64,000 nt of DNA, taken from positions 216,158-280,157 of the forward strand of contig NZ_QKKX01000035.1 of assembly GCF_003434305.1 (NCBI RefSeq), written 5' to 3'. Shown piece by piece: positions 50,589 to 64,000 of the stretch (its first letter is position 1; each line of letters opens with the position of its first letter). The notes under the pieces are model-generated. The model did no database searches. It worked only from the letters and a program-made list of their open reading frames with translations, and was not told the origin of the DNA. This DNA is from Micromonospora sp. MW-13. Lineage in GTDB: Bacteria > Actinomycetota > Actinomycetes > Mycobacteriales > Micromonosporaceae. The translations under genes were made by a program, and so were the position numbers.

Positions 50589-50605
50589 TAGGGGGCGCTA
50601 GGGGG
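50589..50605 (+). promoter_or_regulatory. TAGGGGG tandem repeat upstream of the exporter operon
   Basis: TAGGGGG at 50589-50595 and again at 50599-50605, 10 bp apart, 52-68 bases before the ABC ATPase start. On the gene's own strand it reads CCCCCTAGCGCCCCCTA. It lies just upstream of where a -35 box would be expected. Confidence 0.5.
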
Positions 50606-50625
50606 GCGGCAGGGGCACGGCGCCC

Positions 50626-53600
50626 TCAGAGGTCACGCCCGGTCAGCCACCCCTGCAGGGTCGCGGCGAGTTCCGGGCCCCGGTCGGCGACCATGCTGAA
50701 GTGGTCGCCGACCGCGTCCACCGTCTCGTGCGGGTACGGCCACCGGGACCGCCAGCCGTCGGGCTCCCCCGTCCACTGGCCCAGCGGCTCGCTGGCCCGC
50801 ACCAGCAGGGTCGCCGACGTCATCGGGGCGGGCTGCCAGTCCAGGAACAGCGGCAGGTACCCGGCCCACGCGGTGGTCCGCCAGTCGTCCATCGGGGTGT
50901 ACGCGCTGTCCCGGTCGGTCATCCCGTCGAGCAGCTCGGGCACCCAGCCGCCGAGCACCTCGCTGTCGGCGGGGTAGGTGTCCATCAGCATCACCGCGGC
51001 CGGCGGCCGGCCCTGGCGGTCCAGCTCGCGGGCGAGCACGTTGGCGACCATCGCACCGCCGGAGTGCCCGCCCAGCACGTACGGGCCGTCGCCGACGACG
51101 CGCAGCACCGTGTCGGCGTGCACCCGCAGCAGGGCGGCCAGGTCGGCGGGCAACTCCTCGCCCACCCCGAAGCCGGGGTTGGGCAGCGCCCACACGTCGC
51201 GCAGGCCACGGAAGCCGGACGCGAGCCGGGCGTACTCGTGCGCCCCGGAGAGCAGCGACATGGTGCAGCAGAGGACCAGTGGCGCGCCGGCCCCGCCCTC
51301 GGCCAGCCGGAGGATCCCGGCCGGCCGGGAGAGCTGCCCGGGGTCGGTGAAGGACGGCCGGAACTGGGCGAGCTTGACCAGCAGCTCGGCGTAACCGGCC
51401 GAGTCCGCGCGGGCCTTGGGCTGGCTGAACAGCCCGCCGAGCAACCCGCCGCCGCCCTCCCCGGCGCCCTCTCCCGCGTCGCCCGCCGCGCCCGCGCCGA
51501 GAAGCTGGCCGAGCAGGTGCCGGGCCAGCGCCGTCGGGGTGGGGTGGTCGAACAGCAGGGTGGCGGACAGCTCCGCCCCGGTCTCCTGGCGCAGCGCGTC
51601 GCGCAGCTCCAGTGCGGTCAGCGAGTCGAAGCCGAGCTCCAGGAAGTCCCGATCGGCCTCGATCGCCCCGGGCGAGGCATGCCCGAGCACCGTGGCCACC
51701 CGCGCCCGGACCAGGTCCAGCAGGATCCGCTGCCGGTCCGCGGCGGTGCTGCCGGTCAGCCGGGTCAGCAGCTCCCGGGCCGGGTCGCCGGCGTCGCCAC
51801 CGGCCGGCCCGTCCGCCGCGGCGGCGGCCGTCGCCTCGGGGACGCCACGCAGCAGCGGACTGGGCCGTACCGCGGTGAAGGCCGGCACGAACGCGGGCCA
51901 GTCGATGTCGGCGACGGCGAGCTGGTCGTCGCCCCGGCCCACGGCCTGCTGCAACGCGGCGACGGCCAGCTCGGCGTCGAGCGGCCGGACGCCCCGGCGG
52001 CGGAGCTGACCCGGCTCGGCGACCTCGTCGGCCCACGGCACCCAGGCCAGCACGGTGGCCGGCCGGCCGGCGGCCCGGCGGCGCGCGGCCAGCGCCTCCA
52101 GGCCCGCGCCGACGGCGGCCGTGACCGCCGCGCCGCCGCCACCCCAGGTGGCAGCGGTGGAGGTGAAGACCACGAACTCGTCGACGGGCCGGTCGGCGCA
52201 GGCGGAGTCGAGCAGCTCCACGGCGGCGACGCGGGCGGCGACGGCGGCGGCCAGCTCCGCCGGATCCAGGCCGGCGACCGGCTCGCCCGCTCCGCCGGCG
52301 TCGGCGACGTGGACGACCGTGCGGACCGGGTGGCCGGCGGCGGCGAGCCGGTCCAGCAGGTCGGGCAGCTCGGCGGGTTCGCCGATCGGGGTGACCTCGA
52401 CGCCCCGCGCGGTCAGCTCGGCCGCCGCCTCGGCGGGCAGGGCCGCCCCGGTGAGCAGCAGGTGCGGCGCGCCCCGGTCGGCGAGCCAGCGCAGCACGTG
52501 CGGTCCGCGCGCGCCGGCCGCGCCGTCGACCAGCACCGCTCCCCTGGGACGCCAGTCCTCGTCGGCGGCGGCGGGACCGGTCGGTGCGGGTTCCAGCCGT
52601 CGCGCGTACACCCCGGCGGGCCGGACCGCGAGCTGGTCCTCGTCGCCCCCGGCCGCGACGAGCCGGGCCAGCGCCGCGAGGGCGGCGTCGTCCGGCGCAG
52701 CCGGCAGGTCGACGAGGCCGCCCCACAGCCGAGGCATCTCCAGCGCGAGCACCCGGCCCAGACCCCAGACGTACGCCCCGGCGACGTCCGGCGCGGGGTC
52801 GTCCGGGTCGACGGCGACGGCGCCCCGGGTCACGCACCACACCGGCGCGCCGAGGTCGGCCGCGCCCAGGGCCCGGACCAGCGCGGCGGTGCCGGCCAGC
52901 GCGGCGGTGCCGGCCGAGCCGCCCGCCGCGAGCAGCGACACCACGGCCGACGGGGCGTCCCCGGCGGGCAGGACGAGATCACCGGGGTCGTCGCCCACGG
53001 GCACCAGCACCGGCGACAGGCCCTCGGCGCGCAGCGCGGCCAGCACCGCGTCCGGGTCCGCGCCGGTCGGGGCGACCACGAGGCAGGGGCCGGCCGGCGG
53101 GGCGGGGGCGGCTGGCGGGGCGATCCGCGCCCAGCCGGCCCGGTACCGCAGGCCGTCCAGCTCGGTGCGGCGGCGCTGCCGGCCCCGGTACGCCCCGAGG
53201 ACGGGCAGCAGCTCGGCCAGGGCGGCGCTCCGGTCTCCGTCGAGGCCGAGGACAGCGGCCAGCGCGGCGGGCTCGTCGGCCTCGACGGCGGCCCAGAAGT
53301 CCCCGTCCACGGCGTCCTCCGCCGGGGGCGGGGCGAGGCGGAACCCGGGCGGCTCCGGCCAGTACCGCTCGTGGTGGAAGGCGTAGGTGGGCAGGTCGAC
53401 GCGGGCGGCGTCGGTGCCGGTGAACAGGGCGGGCCAGTCCACCGCCGCGCCCCGCAGGTCCACCGCGGCGAGGGCGGCGAGCAGCCCGGCCGCCTCCGGC
53501 TGGTCCCGGCGGGCCACCGGCACGAAGGCCGCCGCGTCGGCGTCGGGCAGGCACTCCCGGCCCAGCGCGGTGAGCGCGGCGTCCGGGCCCAGCTCCAGGA

Positions 53601-56097
53601 AGGTGCCCACCCCGGCAATGGCCAGGGTGGTCACGCCGTCGTGGAAGCGCACCGTGTCCCGGACGTGGTCGACCCAGTAGCCGGGGTCGGTGGCCTGCTC
53701 GGCGGTGAGCGTGTCGCCGGTGCGGTCGGAGACGACCGGCAGCCTCGGCGGGTGCCAGGTGACCTTCTCGGCGACCACCCGGAAGTCGGCCAGCATGGCG
53801 TCCATCCGGGCGGAGTGGAACGCGTGGCTGACCCGCAGCCGGCGGGTCCGCCTGCCCTGCGCGGCGAGGCGTTCGCCGGCCGCGAGCACGGCGTCGGCGT
53901 CGCCGGAGAGCACCACCGACGCGGGGCCGTTCACGGCGGCCAGGGCGACCCGGTCGTCGAGCAGGGGCGCCACCTCGGCCTCGGACGCCCGGACCGCCAG
54001 CATCGCCCCGCCGTCGGGCAGGGCCTGCATCAGCCGGCCCCGGGCGGCCACCAGGGTCGCCGCGTCGGCCAGTGACAGCACCCCGGCGACGTGCGCCGCG
54101 GCCAGCTCACCGACGGAGTGCCCGAGCAGTTGCTGCGGGCGCAGCCCCCACGCGGTGACCAACCGGTACGCGGCCACCTCGTACGCGAACAGCGCCGGCT
54201 GGGTGAACTCGGTGCGGTCCAGCAGGGCCGCCTCGGGCGAGCCGGGGTCGGCGAAGACGACCTCGCGCAGCGGGCGGGCCAGGTGCCGGTCGAGTTCGGC
54301 GGCCACCTCGTCGAAGGCGGCGGCGAACACCGGGAACCGGCGGTGCAGCTCGGCGCCCATCCCGGGGCGCTGCGCGCCCTGGCCGGTGAAGAGGAAGGCG
54401 AGCTTGCCGGCCGGGCGGGCCACCCCCCGGGTCACGCCCGCGGCGGGCCGGTCCTCGGCGACGGCCCGCAGGCCGGCCCGCAGCGCGTCGGCGTCGGCGC
54501 CGGTCACGGCCGCCCGGTGCGGCAGCGCCGCCCGGGTGGTGACCAGCGAGTACGCCACGTCGGCCGGGGCCAGGTCGGGGTGGGCGGCCAGGTGCTCCAG
54601 CAGCCGCCCGGCCTGCCCCGCGAGGGCCGGCGCGGAGCGGGCGGAGACGATCCACGGCGCCGGTGGGGCGGGCGTCCCGGCCGGGACGGGGGGCGGCACG
54701 TCGGCGGGGTCGGGCTCCTCGATGATGGTGTGCGCGTTGGTGCCGCTGACCCCGAACGCGGACACCCCGGCACGGCGCGGCTGCCCGGTCGCCGGCCACG
54801 GGGTCGCCTCGGTGAGCAGGGACACCGCCCCGGCGGACCAGTCGACGTGCGGGGTGGGGCGGTCGACGTGCAGGGTGGGTGGCAGCGTGCCGTGCCGCAT
54901 GGCGTGGACCATCTTGATGATGCCGGCGACGCCGGCGGCGGCCTGGGTGTGGCCGATGTTCGACTTCACCGAGCCGAGCAGCAGCGGCCGGTCCGCCGGC
55001 CGACCCTGCCCGTACGTGGCCAGCAGCGCCTGCGCCTCGATCGGGTCGCCGAGGGTGGTGCCGGTGCCGTGCGCCTCCACCACGTCGACCTGGTCGGCGG
55101 TCAGCCCGGCGTTGGCCAGGGCCTGCCTGATCACCCGGCGCTGGGAGGGGCCGTTGGGGGCGGTGAGCCCGCTGCTGGCCCCGTCCTGGTTGACCGCGCT
55201 GCCGCGTACCACGGCGAGGACCCGGTGGCCGTTGCGGCGGGCGTCGGAGAGCCGCTCGACGAGCAGCATGCCGACCCCCTCGGACCAGCCGGTGCCGTCG
55301 GCGGCGGCGGCGAACGACTTGCACCGCCCGTCGGTGGACAGGCCGCGCTGGCGGGAGAACTCCACGAAGACCGTCGGGGTGGCCATCACCGACACCCCGC
55401 CGGCCAGCGCCAGGGTGCACTCGCCCAGCCGCAGCGCCTGGCAGGCCAGGTGCAGGGCGACCAGCGACGACGAGCAGGCGGTGTCCACGGTGACCGCCGG
55501 GCCCTCCAGCCCGAGCGCGTACGAGATCCGGCCGCTGGCCACGGCGGCGGCGCTGCCGGTGCCGAGGTACCCCTCGACGCCGCCGCCGACCCCGGACAGC
55601 AGGGCCGCGTAGTCGCCCTGGCTGCTGGTCGCCGCGTACACGCCGGTGGGCGCGCCGCGCAGCGTGGTCGGGTCGATCCCGGCCCGCTCGAACGCCTCCC
55701 ACGCGGCCTCCAGCAGCAGCCGCTGCTGCGGGTCCATGGCCAGCGCCTCGCGGGGGCTGATGCCGAAGAACGCGGGGTCGAAGTCGCCGGCGGAGTAGAG
55801 GAACCCGCCCTCCCGCACGTACGAGGTGCCCCGGCTGTCCGGGTCGGTGTCGTACAGGGCGTCGAGGTTCCACCCCCGGTCGTCGGGGAACGGCGCCATC
55901 GCGTCGGCCCCGGCGGCGACCAGGTCCCACAGCTGCTCCGGCGAGCGCACGCCGCCGGGGAACCGGCAGCTCATCCCGATGATCGCCACCGGTTCGCTGA
56001 GCGCGGCGGCGAGCTGCTGGTTCTGCTGCTTGAGCTTCTGGTTGTCGAGCAGGGACGCGCGCAGCGCGCTGACGACCTCGTCCAGTGAGACGCTCAT
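50626..56097 (-). CDS. Modular type I polyketide synthase, terminal module: KS-AT-KR(inactive)-ACP-TE
   Basis: 1823 residues from ATG 56097 with AAGGAG 7 bases upstream. Residues 1-33 are an N-terminal coiled-coil docking domain (LLDNQKLKQQNQQLAAAL). KS about 35-460 with Cys in DTACSSSLVAL near 204 and His in EAHGTGTT and KSNIGHTQAA. AT about 566-870 with GHSVGE near 657 and HAFH near 756, predicting malonyl-CoA. KR about 1180-1390 is degenerate: the nucleotide loop is DGAAGARG, the catalytic Tyr is Thr, Asn is Gly and Lys is Arg, so it should not reduce. ACP Ser near 1489 (GFDSLTAL). TE with GHSGG near 1675, Asp in LMDTYP and His in VGDHFSM near 1797. It performs the last extension and releases, probably cyclises, the chain. 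Confidence 0.95.
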   Translation of the reverse strand: MSVSLDEVVSALRASLLDNQKLKQQNQQLAAALSEPVAIIGMSCRFPGGVRSPEQLWDLVAAGADAMAPFPDDRGWNLDALYDTDPDSRGTSYVREGGFLYSAGDFDPAFFGISPREALAMDPQQRLLLEAAWEAFERAGIDPTTLRGAPTGVYAATSSQGDYAALLSGVGGGVEGYLGTGSAAAVASGRISYALGLEGPAVTVDTACSSSLVALHLACQALRLGECTLALAGGVSVMATPTVFVEFSRQRGLSTDGRCKSFAAAADGTGWSEGVGMLLVERLSDARRNGHRVLAVVRGSAVNQDGASSGLTAPNGPSQRRVIRQALANAGLTADQVDVVEAHGTGTTLGDPIEAQALLATYGQGRPADRPLLLGSVKSNIGHTQAAAGVAGIIKMVHAMRHGTLPPTLHVDRPTPHVDWSAGAVSLLTEATPWPATGQPRRAGVSAFGVSGTNAHTIIEEPDPADVPPPVPAGTPAPPAPWIVSARSAPALAGQAGRLLEHLAAHPDLAPADVAYSLVTTRAALPHRAAVTGADADALRAGLRAVAEDRPAAGVTRGVARPAGKLAFLFTGQGAQRPGMGAELHRRFPVFAAAFDEVAAELDRHLARPLREVVFADPGSPEAALLDRTEFTQPALFAYEVAAYRLVTAWGLRPQQLLGHSVGELAAAHVAGVLSLADAATLVAARGRLMQALPDGGAMLAVRASEAEVAPLLDDRVALAAVNGPASVVLSGDADAVLAAGERLAAQGRRTRRLRVSHAFHSARMDAMLADFRVVAEKVTWHPPRLPVVSDRTGDTLTAEQATDPGYWVDHVRDTVRFHDGVTTLAIAGVGTFLELGPDAALTALGRECLPDADAAAFVPVARRDQPEAAGLLAALAAVDLRGAAVDWPALFTGTDAARVDLPTYAFHHERYWPEPPGFRLAPPPAEDAVDGDFWAAVEADEPAALAAVLGLDGDRSAALAELLPVLGAYRGRQRRRTELDGLRYRAGWARIAPPAAPAPPAGPCLVVAPTGADPDAVLAALRAEGLSPVLVPVGDDPGDLVLPAGDAPSAVVSLLAAGGSAGTAALAGTAALVRALGAADLGAPVWCVTRGAVAVDPDDPAPDVAGAYVWGLGRVLALEMPRLWGGLVDLPAAPDDAALAALARLVAAGGDEDQLAVRPAGVYARRLEPAPTGPAAADEDWRPRGAVLVDGAAGARGPHVLRWLADRGAPHLLLTGAALPAEAAAELTARGVEVTPIGEPAELPDLLDRLAAAGHPVRTVVHVADAGGAGEPVAGLDPAELAAAVAARVAAVELLDSACADRPVDEFVVFTSTAATWGGGGAAVTAAVGAGLEALAARRRAAGRPATVLAWVPWADEVAEPGQLRRRGVRPLDAELAVAALQQAVGRGDDQLAVADIDWPAFVPAFTAVRPSPLLRGVPEATAAAAADGPAGGDAGDPARELLTRLTGSTAADRQRILLDLVRARVATVLGHASPGAIEADRDFLELGFDSLTALELRDALRQETGAELSATLLFDHPTPTALARHLLGQLLGAGAAGDAGEGAGEGGGGLLGGLFSQPKARADSAGYAELLVKLAQFRPSFTDPGQLSRPAGILRLAEGGAGAPLVLCCTMSLLSGAHEYARLASGFRGLRDVWALPNPGFGVGEELPADLAALLRVHADTVLRVVGDGPYVLGGHSGGAMVANVLARELDRQGRPPAAVMLMDTYPADSEVLGGWVPELLDGMTDRDSAYTPMDDWRTTAWAGYLPLFLDWQPAPMTSATLLVRASEPLGQWTGEPDGWRSRWPYPHETVDAVGDHFSMVADRGPELAATLQGWLTGRDL

Positions 56098-56122
56098 CGG
56101 GGACTCCTTGCGGCCAGCCGGG

Positions 56123-64000
<7,878 letters not shown>

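Overview
The window is very GC-rich, uses GTG and TTG starts and 4-base gene overlaps freely, and encodes actinobacterial families (modular type I PKS, LAL-type LuxR regulators, ParE/ParC pair, uracil permease, DinB-fold proteins). It reads as chromosome of a Micromonosporaceae-like actinomycete. A dispersed intergenic palindrome built on GTTGATCAAGAGGTT, which I recall as common in Micromonospora, supports this, but genus is inference.

Layout. (1) 1-4872, plus strand: a tightly coupled operon resembling nonulosonic (pseudaminic/legionaminic-type) acid biosynthesis: aminotransferase (5' end outside the window), a predicted glycosyltransferase-like protein, a methyltransferase with a coiled-coil tail, a SpsF/PseF-like cytidylyltransferase and a PseG-like hydrolase. 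(2) 4.9-24.2 kb, housekeeping and accessory genes: a large membrane protein, an AlkB-like oxygenase, a GT-C/GT2 lipid-sugar pair, uracil permease, topoisomerase IV parE-parC, a secreted SGNH hydrolase, an alpha/beta hydrolase, a DUF72 protein, DinB-like proteins, and a transmembrane protein with a Pro-rich tail translationally coupled to a Pr6Pr-like membrane protein. (3) 24.2-31.6 kb: glycogen debranching enzyme coupled to an SCP2-type protein, zinc alcohol dehydrogenase, DinB protein, 2'-5' RNA ligase-like protein and RecD2 helicase. (4) 31.6-64 kb: the terminal part of a type I polyketide (macrolide-type) cluster. It holds a DUF5988-like small protein, two DrrAB-like ABC exporters, a HAD phosphatase, a MatB-like malonyl-CoA synthetase, a phosphopantetheinyl transferase, a cold-shock-domain protein, a degenerate MatB paralogue, two tandem LAL regulators, a UGT-type glycosyltransferase and two PKS genes; the upstream PKS gene runs off the right edge.

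How the cluster fits together. MatB and the PPTase supply extender units and active ACPs. The visible PKS carries AT-KR-ACP (end of one module), KS-AT-KR-ACP, then KS-AT-KR(inactive)-ACP-TE. From AT and KR motifs the last three extensions are predicted as methylmalonyl with a B1-type alcohol, malonyl with an A1-type alcohol, and malonyl with an unreduced ketone, followed by TE release. This gives a 3-oxo-5-hydroxy-6-methyl-7-hydroxy carboxyl end. The glycosyltransferase and adjacent ABC pair suggest a glycosylated, exported product.

Most interesting observation: a TAGGGGT-type element, often as a direct repeat with 10-11 bp spacing, recurs in six intergenic regions of the polyketide region (near DUF5988, matB, PPTase/CSP, the matB paralogue, the second LAL gene and the ABC exporter), while I noticed no exact copy in intergenic regions of the left half. 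It is a candidate cluster-wide operator, possibly for the tandem LAL regulators. No IS element, CRISPR array, tRNA or rRNA was seen.
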